Below the pieces are notes generated by a model that saw only the letters and a program-made list of their open reading frames with translations, was not told where the DNA came from and made no database searches. The position numbers and the translations under genes are program-made. From an uncultured Myxococcaceae bacterium (GTDB lineage: Bacteria > Myxococcota_A > Polyangia > Polyangiales > Ga0077539): a stretch of 64,000 nucleotides of DNA. Positions 42,226-55,314 of this stretch are shown here, one piece after another (within the stretch, counting starts at the first letter, position 1; every line of letters begins with the position of its first letter). The DNA lies in assembly GCA_945952225.1 (NCBI GenBank), contig CAMFHP010000018.1:31655-95654 (forward strand), in the 5' to 3' direction.

Positions 42226-42690
42226 CTACTGGAGACCCGGCTCGCTTGACGACACGGGCGTCTTGAGCGGGTGGAGCTTCGCGATGCGGCTGCGGTCGAT
42301 GCGCGTGCCGCGGTCGGGGATGATGAAGACGCTGTCGATCACCTCGGGCACGAAGAGCAGCGGGTCGGCCTCGGCGGTGTAACCGAGCTGCACGAGCTGA
42401 TCGGGCTCGAAGGTCTGGCACTGCTTCTCGCAGCAGTAGAACGTCTCGCGCACGCGGTAGAAACCCTCGGCCGCGAGCGGATCGAGGGAGGCCGCCCACC
42501 AGTCGCCGGGCAGCAGGATTCCGCGCTCCGGAAAGCTCGCGCGGTTCTGGCGCCAGCTCACCGGGAGGTACACGCCGGGCCCCGGGTCGCCGTGGTTGTG
42601 GAAGTACACGAGACGACCGGCGGGCACCTGATCTCCGAGCGCGCGCGTCGTGCGATAGAGGCCGCAGGGCGGGAGGGGACGGTCGGCCAC
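42226..42690 (-). CDS. Hypothetical 154-residue protein following the SNF2 helicase
   Basis: 154 residues from the GTG at 42690, 4 bp after the helicase stop, so probably translated from the same message. Beta-rich, soluble sequence (GRLVYFHNHGDPGPGVYLPVSWRQNRASF, GILLPGDWWAAS, EGFYRVRETFYCCEKQCQTF, LVQLGYTAEADPLLFVPEV) ending PVSSSEPGLQ. A CCEKQC cluster may bind metal. No family recognised. The tight spacing suggests a small accessory protein of the helicase. A frame open further upstream lies inside the helicase gene and is a shadow. Confidence 0.65.
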   Translation of the reverse strand: MADRPLPPCGLYRTTRALGDQVPAGRLVYFHNHGDPGPGVYLPVSWRQNRASFPERGILLPGDWWAASLDPLAAEGFYRVRETFYCCEKQCQTFEPDQLVQLGYTAEADPLLFVPEVIDSVFIIPDRGTRIDRSRIAKLHPLKTPVSSSEPGLQ

Positions 42691-42694
42691 GGCG

Positions 42695-45600
42695 CTACGC
42701 GTCCTCGGCGCCAGGCTCGTCGGCGAAGAGCGCCTCGACGTCGGCGCGCGAGAGCGCCTTGCCCGCGAGCGACTCGTCGTCGGCACCGAGGACGCTGGCC
42801 ACGAGCTCGCGCTTCTTTGCGCTGAGCGCCATGACCTTCTCTTCGATGGTGCCGCGCGCGATCAGTCGGTACGCGGTCACCACGCGGGTCTGTCCGATGC
42901 GGTGCGCGCGGTCGGTGGCCTGGTCTTCGACGGCGGGGTTCCACCAGGGGTCGAAGTGGATCACCGTGTCGGCGCCCGTGAGGTTCAGACCCGCGCCGCC
43001 GGCCTTCAGCGAGATGAGGAACACCGGGATGCTCTCGTCGTTGTTGAAGCTGTCGACGCGGTCCATGCGGTCCTTCGTGGAGCCGTCGAGGTACTCGTAG
43101 CGCACGCCGTCTTTTTCGAGCGCGCGACGGATCAGCGTCAGCATCTCGACGAACTGCGAGAACACCAGCGTGCGGTGCCCCGACTGGATCGCCTCCGAGA
43201 CGATCTCGCGCAACGAGTCGAGCTTGCCCGAGTCGTCGTCGACGAAGTCGCCCGGGAGCTTGAGAAGCCGCGGATCGCACGCCGCCTGACGGAGACGCGT
43301 GAGGCCCGCGAGGATCGCGATCTGGCTCCGGGTGATGCCCACGCGCTCGATCTCGCCCATGACGTTCGCGCGCACCTGCGCCAGCACCTGCTGGTACAGC
43401 GCACGCTGCGCCGTCGGGAGATCGCACTCGCGCTCCACCACGATGCGCTCGGGGAGATCCTTCGCGACCTCGCTCTTCGTGCGACGGAGCACGAGCGGGT
43501 GCACCACCGCGCGCAGTCGCCGGATGGACTCCTGGTCGCCGCGGTCGATGGGGCGCGCGTAGCGCTCCTCGAAGGTCGTGAGGTCGCCGAGCATGCCGGG
43601 CGAGAGGAAGTCGAAGATCGACCAGATCTCCGAGAGGCGGTTCTCGATGGGCGTGCCGGTCAGCGCGAGGCGGCGCTGCGAGCGGAGCTTCTTCGCCGCG
43701 CGGGCCGTGGCCGACAGCGGGTTCTTGATGTTCTGCGCCTCGTCGAGGATCACGTACGCGAAGTCGTACTTCTGCAGAAAGTCTTCGTCGCGACGCAGCA
43801 GCGCGTAGCTCGTGATGAGCACGTCGGCGCCGTCGACCTCGTGAAGGCGCTTCTCGCGATCGGGACCCGTCCACGCGACCGCGCGAAGGTGCGGCGCGAA
43901 GCGCTCGACCTCGCGGAGCCAGTTGGTGACCACCGAGGTCGGCGCCACCACGAGCGACAGCGGCGGCTTGAACTTCGCGGGCTCGTCGCCCTTCTTCTTC
44001 GACTTCTTCGCCGCGTCGTCGGCGGCCTTCGCGTCGTCGAGCTTCTTCGTCGCGCGCTTCTTCGCGGCATCGTCCGCGGGGGCCTTGCGGGCGCGGCTCG
44101 CGGGCACCACCGCCGCCGTCGCCGACGTGCGTGAGGTGCGGCCGCGGGGCGCGTCGTCGAGCGCGGGCGCGTTCACCGCGGGCTGCGTCGGCGCTTCGAC
44201 CGTCGCGGGCGAGCGCTCGGCCTCCTCGCGGAGCCACGAGAGCATCGCGAGCGTCTGGAGCGTCTTGCCGAGACCCATGTCGTCGGCGAGCACGCCGCCG
44301 GTGCGCGCACGGTGCAGGAACACCAGCCACGAGAAGCCCTCGGCCTGGTACGGACGCATCGTGGCCTTGAGCGCCTTCGGCGTCGGGATCACGTCGATGC
44401 GACGGTCGGAGAGCGACGCGATGAGGTCACGCGCCGAGGGCTCGACGCGCGCACCGGGAAGAAGACGCAGAAGGTCCTGCACGCGGCCCGCCTGCGAGAG
44501 CGGGATCTGCTTGCGGCCGGCGGCGAAGATCTCGGCCATGCGGAGCAGCACCTCTTCGACCTTCTCCTTCGAGACGGGGGCGTAGGTGCCGTCTTCGAGG
44601 CGCACGAGGCGACGGCCTTCGAGGATCGCGCGGCGGAGGTCCTCTTCGTTGACCTTGCTGCCCTCACTCTCGAACTCCACGTCGAGTGCGAGCCAGTCGA
44701 CGCCCGACGACACGCGCGCGCGCGCCGTCACGGGGGTCTCGCGCACCGTCACGTCGACGAGGTCGTCGGGGATGTAACGGTCCCAGGTGTCGGGGAGCGA
44801 TCCGATGCCTTCGGTCCAGAAGGTCGTGGCCGCGTCGCCGTGCGCTTCGAACCAACGGTCGTGGCCGTCGGGCAGGCCGAGCCCGAGATTGAACAGCGTG
44901 TCGGCCGCCTCACGCTCGGCGCCGATGTCGCGACGGATCACCTTCGGGCGATCCCCTCCCCCGGGCGCGATCGCGAGCGGCGGCGGGAGCTCCGCGGGCG
45001 CGACGTCGAGCTCCACGTCGCCGTACACCGCGCGCAGCGTCGCGCGCACCATCGTGAGGTCGCCCTCAGCGCGCAGCGTGAAGGTCGGCGTCGCGTCGAC
45101 GAGGTCGGCGATCGAGGCCAGCTCGGGGAGTTCGGTGCCGAGCGCGAAGGCCGCCTTCGGAACGATCTCGCTGAGCAGCCTCCCGAGCTCGTCGAGCGGG
45201 TGCGTGATCGACGGCGCGCGCGAGAGGCGTTCGAGCCACGCAGGCGTGATGCTCTCGGCGATGGGCCGCGCGAGGCCCTGCGTCGTGTCGACGTGCCACC
45301 CCGGCTGGCCTTCGAACCACAGCCCCGACGAGATGCCGTAGCGGCGCTGGTCGCTCTTGCGTTCGAACACGATCTTCACGCGCACGCTCGCCGCGCCGGC
45401 GAGTTCGAGCTCCATGCGCGGGGCGAGCGGGTCGTCGACGAAGCGGAGCTCCATGAGCGTCGGCTCGATGAGCACGCGGCGACCGCGGAGGAGCGAGAGC
45501 AGCTCGGCGGCGTCTTCACCGCGCACCTCGACGCCCGTCTGACGCCCGCCCTTCGCCTGACGCGCGAGCGCCCGGAGGATCGGCCGATGCACGCTCACAT

Positions 45601-46492
45601 AGGGCCCGTGCGCGTCGAGCGCGGCCTCGGGGCTCACGGCGTTGCGGGTCTCGGTGTTCCACGCGGTGACGAGCATCGCCATCGAGCGAAACTGGATGCG
45701 GTACTCGAATTCGGGCGCGCGCCGCGGGTCATCGGAGGGCAGCCACACCTGCCATCCCGACCGGAGCTCCACGGGCACGACCGTCGAGCTGCTCACCTGC
45801 ACCGCGCCGCCGCTGCCGCCGCCGTGCGTGCTCACCACGCGCGGCCCCTGGCGGTCCATCACCACCACCTCGCGGGGCGTGCTGGGGCCGTCGTCGTGGC
45901 GTCCGCGCTTGTTGTTGTTGCGCTTGTTGTTGCGCCGATCGTCGTCGCGGTCGTGGTGCTTCGGATGCGGCGCGGGCGCGGCGGCCTGCGCGGCGAGCAT
46001 CGTGTCGCGCACGTGCTTGAGCCGGTCGCGCAGGTGAACGATCAGCGCCGCGACGTGCTTGCAGTGACGCTCCGGTCCGCGCCACGCGGGGCACGTGCAC
46101 GCGGAGGTGAAGGCCCCCGACTCGACGATGTCGATCTTCACGTCGTACGGGGCGGCGGCGCGTCCGTGCACCTTGCCTCGCGCGACCCATCCCTCGACGC
46201 CCGCGTCGAACACGTGACCGCGACGCGCGTAGCCGCGGCCCTTCTGGTACGCGTTCATCCCCACGGTGCGCGACAGCGACCGCTCGCTCATGCGCGCGAT
46301 CGTGGCGGTCGCGGGCGTGAGCGGGAGAGGCGGCGGCGGCTCGCGGTTGGCGACCTCTTCGGCGCGGGGGATCTCGGGCAGCGCGTCGTCGTCGCGGCCG
46401 TCGCCCTCGTCGTCACGGCCCTCGTCGGCGTCGTCGTCAGCCTCGCGGCCGTGAAGCTCCTCGGGCTCGGGAATCTCGTCGGGATCTCTCAT
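42695..46492 (-). CDS. SWIM-domain SNF2-family helicase/translocase
   Basis: 1265 residues from the ATG at 46492; GTG at 46513 is an alternative. The N-terminal 65 residues are acidic (READDDADEGRDDEGDGRDDD). Residues about 135-165 carry a SWIM zinc finger (CTCPAWRGPERHCKHVAALIVHL, CxCxnCxH). The middle has the bacterial SNF2-associated region; the C-terminal 550 residues are the helicase with motif I DDMGLGKTLQT, motif II DEAQNI, motif III LTGTPIENRL, and motifs V/VI LNLTGADTVIHFDPWWNPAVEDQATDRAHRIGQ. An unusual Lys/Ala/Asp-rich insert (KKRATKKLDDAKAADDAAKKSKKKGD) separates motif I from Ia. Such proteins move along DNA or remodel protein-DNA complexes. The 154-residue gene follows within 4 bp. 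Confidence 0.92.
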   Translation of the reverse strand: MRDPDEIPEPEELHGREADDDADEGRDDEGDGRDDDALPEIPRAEEVANREPPPPLPLTPATATIARMSERSLSRTVGMNAYQKGRGYARRGHVFDAGVEGWVARGKVHGRAAAPYDVKIDIVESGAFTSACTCPAWRGPERHCKHVAALIVHLRDRLKHVRDTMLAAQAAAPAPHPKHHDRDDDRRNNKRNNNKRGRHDDGPSTPREVVVMDRQGPRVVSTHGGGSGGAVQVSSSTVVPVELRSGWQVWLPSDDPRRAPEFEYRIQFRSMAMLVTAWNTETRNAVSPEAALDAHGPYVSVHRPILRALARQAKGGRQTGVEVRGEDAAELLSLLRGRRVLIEPTLMELRFVDDPLAPRMELELAGAASVRVKIVFERKSDQRRYGISSGLWFEGQPGWHVDTTQGLARPIAESITPAWLERLSRAPSITHPLDELGRLLSEIVPKAAFALGTELPELASIADLVDATPTFTLRAEGDLTMVRATLRAVYGDVELDVAPAELPPPLAIAPGGGDRPKVIRRDIGAEREAADTLFNLGLGLPDGHDRWFEAHGDAATTFWTEGIGSLPDTWDRYIPDDLVDVTVRETPVTARARVSSGVDWLALDVEFESEGSKVNEEDLRRAILEGRRLVRLEDGTYAPVSKEKVEEVLLRMAEIFAAGRKQIPLSQAGRVQDLLRLLPGARVEPSARDLIASLSDRRIDVIPTPKALKATMRPYQAEGFSWLVFLHRARTGGVLADDMGLGKTLQTLAMLSWLREEAERSPATVEAPTQPAVNAPALDDAPRGRTSRTSATAAVVPASRARKAPADDAAKKRATKKLDDAKAADDAAKKSKKKGDEPAKFKPPLSLVVAPTSVVTNWLREVERFAPHLRAVAWTGPDREKRLHEVDGADVLITSYALLRRDEDFLQKYDFAYVILDEAQNIKNPLSATARAAKKLRSQRRLALTGTPIENRLSEIWSIFDFLSPGMLGDLTTFEERYARPIDRGDQESIRRLRAVVHPLVLRRTKSEVAKDLPERIVVERECDLPTAQRALYQQVLAQVRANVMGEIERVGITRSQIAILAGLTRLRQAACDPRLLKLPGDFVDDDSGKLDSLREIVSEAIQSGHRTLVFSQFVEMLTLIRRALEKDGVRYEYLDGSTKDRMDRVDSFNNDESIPVFLISLKAGGAGLNLTGADTVIHFDPWWNPAVEDQATDRAHRIGQTRVVTAYRLIARGTIEEKVMALSAKKRELVASVLGADDESLAGKALSRADVEALFADEPGAEDA

Positions 46493-46849
46493 GTCGGGAC
46501 CGTGATGCGTCACGTGTCTGCTCCGCGTTGGGAAGCGCCTGCAGGCGTAGGGCGCGGCCGCCCCGGATTGACGGGTGTAGGTCGCGCGCTCCGCCCGTTC
46601 CGCGGAGCCCTTACGCCAGCAGCCGGTGGCCGCCGTTCGTCACCGAGACGCGGAGGCCGTGGTGCAAGTCGTGTACGGAACACGCGGCCCGTGGTGCGTC
46701 TCCCCCGATCGAGTGTTGTGCTGCGATCGAGAGACGACGATGGGCGAACCCCGGGGACGCGACGCCGTGCGCCGCACCGCATACCACGGGTTCCGCACGA
46801 AACGCCAACACTCCGAAGCACCAATTCAGCGCGCGGAGTGCGGGACTTT
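46493..46849. other. Intergenic region before the SNF2 gene
   Basis: About 350 bp between the 3' end of the pseudokinase gene and the SNF2 start, both minus strand. Apart from the hairpin at 46588-46608 and a longer imperfect inverted repeat (about 46544-46553 with 46607-46617) around it, no gene was seen. It should contain the terminator of the kinase unit and the promoter of the helicase unit. Confidence 0.4.
46588..46608 (-). terminator. Hairpin downstream of the pseudokinase gene
   Basis: GCTCCGC (46588-46594), 7-nt loop, GCGGAGC (46602-46608), inside a longer imperfect inverted repeat. Candidate terminator for the kinase/pseudokinase unit; no T tract. Confidence 0.35.
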
Positions 46850-49519
46850 TCAGGGCGCGGACGCAGGGTCGGCGATTTCAGGTCGCGGCGCGGCGCCGAG
46901 CACGGTGATCCCATCGTTCGTCGCGGCGACCACGGAACGGCTTCCTGCGAAGGCAAATCCCGCGGCGTACTGCGCGCGCACGACCGCCGACACGGGCTCG
47001 TCGCGCGTCGAGACGGCCCTGCGTCCCAGGCGATGGCCGTCGTTCGCGGAGTACACCTCGGCGAACACGCCCTCGCGCGCGGTGCGCATCACGGCGACGT
47101 CGGCGAAGCCATCGTGGGCCACGTCGGGCATGAGCACGGCGCCGGGTCCGAAGGTGACCTCGTCGGAAGCCTCGACGGCTTCGATCATCCGCACGGCGCG
47201 TCCGTCGCGACCCGACACGATGCGCACGCGGCGCTCGACGTGGTTGCCCACCGCGAGATCGCCAAGACCGTCGCGGTTCACATCGGGACCGAGCGAGAGC
47301 GACTGCCCCGAGCTCCCGTCAAAACACTGCGGCGCGCGCCACGCGGGAACGCCGTCTTCTCCCGACAGGATCGTCACGCAGCGCGTTCCGTTCTGGAGCG
47401 TTCCCACGGCCACGTCTGGCGCGTCGTCGCCGGTCGCATCGGGCCCCACGGTGAGGCCGTAGTCGCGCGCAAACGCGGGCGCGACGGTCGCGGGGTTCGT
47501 GCGCCAGTAGACCCTCCCCGAGCGCGCGCCGACCGCCACGAGGGCCGCCGGCGCGCCCTGCGGTGCCACGTACGCGACGACCACGGGCTCGCTCCGACGA
47601 CGCTCGGTGCGACTCAGCCCCGCGACCACGGAGACCGCGCCCTGAAGGGGAATGCGACGGGCCACACGCAGGCCCCGCGAGCCCACCACCACGAGCGATC
47701 CGTTGTCGCTGCCGACGGCCACAGCATCGGCGACGTGGTCTCCGTCGATGTCGGGCACGAGCGCGAGATCGAGTGCGTCGCAGCGCACCTCGACGGACGC
47801 CGCGTTGATCGTCGTCACGAGCCCGCCGGGGTGCAGGTACACCGACCCGTCGGCGCAGCTCGCGAAGCCCCGCGCGTTCTCGGCGTCGGGCAGCGCCGCC
47901 GTGACGAGGTGTCGAACGAACTGGGCCTGCGCATCGCGCGCCATCGTGGGGAGCGCGATGCGCACCTGCTCGCCGAACTCCACGGAGCTCTGCACCTCGG
48001 GCGCAGGTTCGTCGTGAGACACCGGCACGGCAGCCTCGGTGGAGGCATCGGCGATCGCGACCGCTGCGGCCGCATCGGCGGGCTCCTCGACGGGCGCAGC
48101 GTACGCAGGCGGGCGCGGGTTCGCGGCGCCGGACAGGTGCCATCCCGCGTAGCCGAGTCCTGCGGTGGCGGCGAGCACACCGACGACTGCGACGTAGGGG
48201 TTCACGGCGAAGCGCTTCGCCGTGGGACGCGGCCGCTCGGGCCTGCGCGCCATCGGCTTCAGCGACTCGCGGTCGATGTTCTGCACCGCCTCGCGCTCGA
48301 CGACGTGGCGGTCGCTCACGGCGGTGTGGTCGAGGGCCGAGAAGTCGGGGATCACCGGCGCCGGTGCAGGCGTCGACGCGCTCGCGCTCGCAGGGGGCGG
48401 CGGGAGCGACGCGCCGGACCGCGTGGCCAGCGGTGACGGTGCCGAGGCAGGCGCATCGAAGCTGAACTCGTCGAGCGGCGCGGGCGCGGATGGCGCGCGC
48501 GCGTCCGCGGACGAGACGTCGAACTCGGTGGGCGGCGAGGCCTCGGCCTTCACCGTGGCGATGAGCGCGTCGAGGTCGTCGGCTGCGATTTCCGTGGGCT
48601 GACCGCGCGTGATGCCCGAGTTCTTGAGCCGTGTGGGCGTGGGCTTCGCAGAGGGCTTCGGCCCCGCAGGAACGATCGACGCGCGCGCCGCGGAAAGCTG
48701 AAGGCAGAAGGCCTCGGCGTCGGGGGGACGCTCCGCGGCGCGCTTCGAGAGCGCCTCGCGGAGCACGTTGGTGACGGGCGCGGGCAGCGACGGGTCGAGG
48801 GCCGGCGGGTCGTTGCGGAGCACCGCGGCGACCACGTCGATGGCGGTGTCTCCGTCGAAGGGAACGCCGCCGCTGAGGGCTTCGTAGAGCACCACGCCCA
48901 TGGCCCACACGTCGCTCTCGATGGTGGCCTCCTGGCCGCGGCACTGCTCGGGCGCGAGGTGATGCGGCGAGCCGAAGGCGTCGACGCGGGCCTGCGCGCT
49001 GCGATGGGCCGCGCGGGTGAGCGCGCCGAGCGCGCCGCCGAGGAGCAGCCGTCCGTGGAGGCGACCGTCGGCCTCGCGAACGATCAACACGTCGGCGGAG
49101 GTGATTCCGCGATGCACGAGGCCGCGTTCGTGGAGCGCGCCGAGCGCCGTGAGCGCGTCGCACACCACGCGGAGCGCGTCGTCGAAGGCCAGCGCCCCCT
49201 CTCGGTCGATGCGCATCGCAAGCGTCTCGCCGCCCACGTCGCTGCACACGCCCCACGCTGCGCCGTGCTCATCGACGCCCGCATCGAGGAGCGCCACCAG
49301 GCGCGGATGTTCCACCCCGCGGAGGTACGGCGCATCGGCGAGAAAGCGCGACGCGCCGCCCGACTGCGCGGCCGCGTCGGCGAAGTAGAACGCCACCACC
49401 TCGGCGCCGTCGTCTGCGCGCGCGCGCCAGGCCTCGGGCGCTGCGCCGATGGGGGTGCGGGCCGCGAGGCGGTACCGCCCGGCGAGCACGTGATTCGCGC
49501 GGTCTTCGGCGTGGGGCAT
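46850..49519 (-). CDS. Pseudokinase with transmembrane segment and FG-GAP ectodomain
   Basis: 889 residues. Residues about 10-270 have the Ser/Thr kinase fold (LAPEQCRG, SDVWAMGVVLYEALSG, ALSKRAAERPPDAEAFC) but lack catalytic residues: the Gly-rich loop is IGAAPEAW, the VAxK Lys is lost (VVAFYF), HRDLKPSN reads HRGITSAD and DFG reads LGGALG. Residues about 290-430 are a Pro/Ala/Ser-rich linker, residues about 440-465 a membrane helix (VAVVGVLAATAGLGYAGWHL), and the outer part (about 560-880) contains FG-GAP-like blades (DIDGDHVADAVAVG, DATGDDAPDVAVG, DVNRDGLGDLAVG, DVAHDGFADVAVM). It lies 51 bp downstream of the active kinase, so it may act as an allosteric partner or substrate receptor. Confidence 0.85.
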   Translation of the reverse strand: MPHAEDRANHVLAGRYRLAARTPIGAAPEAWRARADDGAEVVAFYFADAAAQSGGASRFLADAPYLRGVEHPRLVALLDAGVDEHGAAWGVCSDVGGETLAMRIDREGALAFDDALRVVCDALTALGALHERGLVHRGITSADVLIVREADGRLHGRLLLGGALGALTRAAHRSAQARVDAFGSPHHLAPEQCRGQEATIESDVWAMGVVLYEALSGGVPFDGDTAIDVVAAVLRNDPPALDPSLPAPVTNVLREALSKRAAERPPDAEAFCLQLSAARASIVPAGPKPSAKPTPTRLKNSGITRGQPTEIAADDLDALIATVKAEASPPTEFDVSSADARAPSAPAPLDEFSFDAPASAPSPLATRSGASLPPPPASASASTPAPAPVIPDFSALDHTAVSDRHVVEREAVQNIDRESLKPMARRPERPRPTAKRFAVNPYVAVVGVLAATAGLGYAGWHLSGAANPRPPAYAAPVEEPADAAAAVAIADASTEAAVPVSHDEPAPEVQSSVEFGEQVRIALPTMARDAQAQFVRHLVTAALPDAENARGFASCADGSVYLHPGGLVTTINAASVEVRCDALDLALVPDIDGDHVADAVAVGSDNGSLVVVGSRGLRVARRIPLQGAVSVVAGLSRTERRRSEPVVVAYVAPQGAPAALVAVGARSGRVYWRTNPATVAPAFARDYGLTVGPDATGDDAPDVAVGTLQNGTRCVTILSGEDGVPAWRAPQCFDGSSGQSLSLGPDVNRDGLGDLAVGNHVERRVRIVSGRDGRAVRMIEAVEASDEVTFGPGAVLMPDVAHDGFADVAVMRTAREGVFAEVYSANDGHRLGRRAVSTRDEPVSAVVRAQYAAGFAFAGSRSVVAATNDGITVLGAAPRPEIADPASAP

Positions 49520-49570
49520 CGCGGTCGGCGACCTTACTCGAAGCGCTCGCGCGAAGGCGAGCGCCGTGCG

Positions 49571-51592
49571 TCAGCGCCCGCCGCGGCTCGCGCGCATCGA
49601 CAGGCTTGCGTCGACGGTGGTGCCGTCGAGCGTGCCCGCGCCGTGCACACGCAGTCGGTATGCGTTCACCGCGTAGACGATGGGGTTCGTGCTGAGCGTG
49701 CCGTGGAGGTCGAGGGTGCCGAGCGTTGTGTCGTAGCTGCCTTCGACGTTCTCGCGCACCTGCTCGCCGGTGCGCACGCCCGCGGCGCGTTCGACGGTCC
49801 ACGAGATGTAGCCGTCGACGCGGTCGTTGGCGTTCATGCGCAACACGGCGGCGAAGGCGTAGCGGCTCTCGTTGCCCTGCGCCGCGCCGCGCCAGATGCG
49901 AACCTCGCCCGCGGGCCATGTGGAGGGCGCGAGGTCGGAGACACTCTCGCGCGCAGGCCGCAGCGCATCGACGGAGGAGCTCACCCGCGGCGGCGCCGAG
50001 CGTGCGCGCCATCCGCCGGGGGCCTGCACGATCGCGAGCACACCGCCCACGAGCACCGCGCCGAGCACCGCGACGCGGTAGGTCAGCGGCGTTGCGGCGG
50101 GACGTGGCGGCGGCGCTTCGGTGCCCGGCGGCGCGAGCTGGATCGGGCTCGCGAACTGCACCCGCGGCGCGGTGGTCGTGGTGGCGCGCGGCGAGGGCGC
50201 GATGGGCGGTACGTCGAGGCGAACGGCGCTCGTGCGCACCGTGGGGGCCTCGCCCGCATCGTCGTCTTCGAGGCGCGCGTGCACGCCGTCGGATGCGGCG
50301 CGCGACGCGGGACGCGCGGCCATGGGCGCGGTGGCGACGCGACGGGGCGCGACCGCGGGCATCGGCGCGGTGGCGATGCGCTGCGTGGGCGGAGGAGCGT
50401 CGAGGTTGTACGCCGCAGGGAGCGGCGAGCGCAGGCGCGCGCCGGGCGGTGCGTCGGAGATGCGCGGCGCGATCTTTTCGAGGGCCGCGAGGGCCTCGCT
50501 CGCATCGACGAAGCGCAGCGCGGGGTCGCGGGTCACGCAGCGCGAGAACCACGCGTCGAAGCCCATGGGGAGGCGCCCCGGACACGCGAGGGCCTCGGCG
50601 CGCTCGGTGGCGCTTTCGAGCGGCTCGTAGAGCAGCTCGGTGAGCACGTCGCGGAGGTTCGGCGTGTCGCTGTTCGCGGCGACCCAGTAGCTCCGCCCGC
50701 TGAAGAGGCGGAACGCGAGGAGCCCCGCGGACCACACGTCGACGGAGGGCGTGATCGCCGCGAGGCGGGCCTGTTCAGGGGCCATCCAGAGCGGCGTGCC
50801 GATGGGATCGGTGACCTTCTGCGGCTCACCCTCGAGGAAGCACGCGATGCCGAAGTCGAGGATCTTCACCGAGGCCGAGCCGTCGCGCTCGCGGGAGAGA
50901 AAGACGTTCGACGGCTTGAGGTCGCGATGCACGACGCCGCGCGTGTGGGCCTTGGCGAGGCCGCGGAGCACCGCGCGGAGCACCACCCACGACTCCCGCT
51001 GCGGCAGGAGCACGTCGGATCCAAGGCGCGCGAGGCGCTCGCCGAGGGTGCATCCGTCGAGGTACTCCATCGCGATCCAGAGCGTGTTGGTGGCGTCGTC
51101 GGAGCCCGCGACCACCACGTCGACGACGTGCTCGCTGTCGATGAGCGCGCCCGCCCGCGCCTCGCGCAGAAAGCGCTGACGCGTGCCCTCGTCGACGCGC
51201 TCGGAGACGCGCAGCACCTTCACCGCGCGACGTCGTCCGGTGCTGATCTGCTCGGCCTCGAAGACCGCGCCCATGCCGCCGCGCGCGAGGAGCCGGAGGA
51301 TCTTGAAGTCCCCCGCGAAGAGCATCCCCGGAACAACCGCGCGACGCGCTGGCGTCGTACGCGGCGCCGGTGGTGGCGGCACGCCGACGAGCGTGCTCCC
51401 GAAGAGCGGACCCGAGCGGCGCTGCACATTGGTGCTCTCGGCCGAGGGCGTCGTGGCCACGTCGTTGTCGGGCTCCGCGGGCGCGTCGAGCTCCGGGGAC
51501 GCGTCGCTCCGGGGCGCGCGGTCCTCCGAGATCGGAGCGTGTTCCTGCGTCTCGTCGGCGCTCGCAGACGGACCCTGAGGGTCGGTGCTCAC
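49571..51592 (-). CDS. Active Ser/Thr protein kinase with single TM and sensor tail
   Basis: 673 residues from the GTG at 51592; TTG at 51631 and GTG at 51595 are alternatives. An acidic, Pro/Ala-rich N-terminal stretch of about 90 residues precedes the kinase domain (about residues 95-365). All catalytic motifs are intact: ARGGMGAVFEAE (Gly loop), AVKVL (Lys), HRDLKPSN, DFGIA, GTPLWMAPEQ, SVDVWSAG. A Pro/Ala/Thr-rich linker with TAPMPA repeats leads to a membrane helix (RVAVLGAVLVGGVLAIVQAPGGW) and a C-terminal extracytoplasmic domain of about 120 residues without named family (ESRYAFAAVLRMNANDRVDGYISWTVERA). Typical of the PknB/Hanks-type kinases abundant in myxobacteria. It precedes the pseudokinase gene by 51 bp. 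Confidence 0.9.
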   Translation of the reverse strand: MSTDPQGPSASADETQEHAPISEDRAPRSDASPELDAPAEPDNDVATTPSAESTNVQRRSGPLFGSTLVGVPPPPAPRTTPARRAVVPGMLFAGDFKILRLLARGGMGAVFEAEQISTGRRRAVKVLRVSERVDEGTRQRFLREARAGALIDSEHVVDVVVAGSDDATNTLWIAMEYLDGCTLGERLARLGSDVLLPQRESWVVLRAVLRGLAKAHTRGVVHRDLKPSNVFLSRERDGSASVKILDFGIACFLEGEPQKVTDPIGTPLWMAPEQARLAAITPSVDVWSAGLLAFRLFSGRSYWVAANSDTPNLRDVLTELLYEPLESATERAEALACPGRLPMGFDAWFSRCVTRDPALRFVDASEALAALEKIAPRISDAPPGARLRSPLPAAYNLDAPPPTQRIATAPMPAVAPRRVATAPMAARPASRAASDGVHARLEDDDAGEAPTVRTSAVRLDVPPIAPSPRATTTTAPRVQFASPIQLAPPGTEAPPPRPAATPLTYRVAVLGAVLVGGVLAIVQAPGGWRARSAPPRVSSSVDALRPARESVSDLAPSTWPAGEVRIWRGAAQGNESRYAFAAVLRMNANDRVDGYISWTVERAAGVRTGEQVRENVEGSYDTTLGTLDLHGTLSTNPIVYAVNAYRLRVHGAGTLDGTTVDASLSMRASRGGR

Positions 51593-51729
51593 CACGCGGC
51601 CGACAATCAATCGACCTACATCCGAGCACAAGCGAAGACCGCAGCTTTTCTGTGATTTCAGGGGGCCGACAGGGGTTTCTACCTACGACCCCCTCGCGCG
51701 ACGCGACGAACTGCGCTAGCGCAAGGCGT

Positions 51730-55304
<3,575 letters not shown>

Positions 55305-55314
55305 GGAGCGAAGT

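Noticed and set aside
44312..48436. 1374-residue plus-strand open frame over SNF2 and pseudokinase genes
   Set aside because: Arg/His/Gly-biased shadow spanning two real genes and their intergenic gap.
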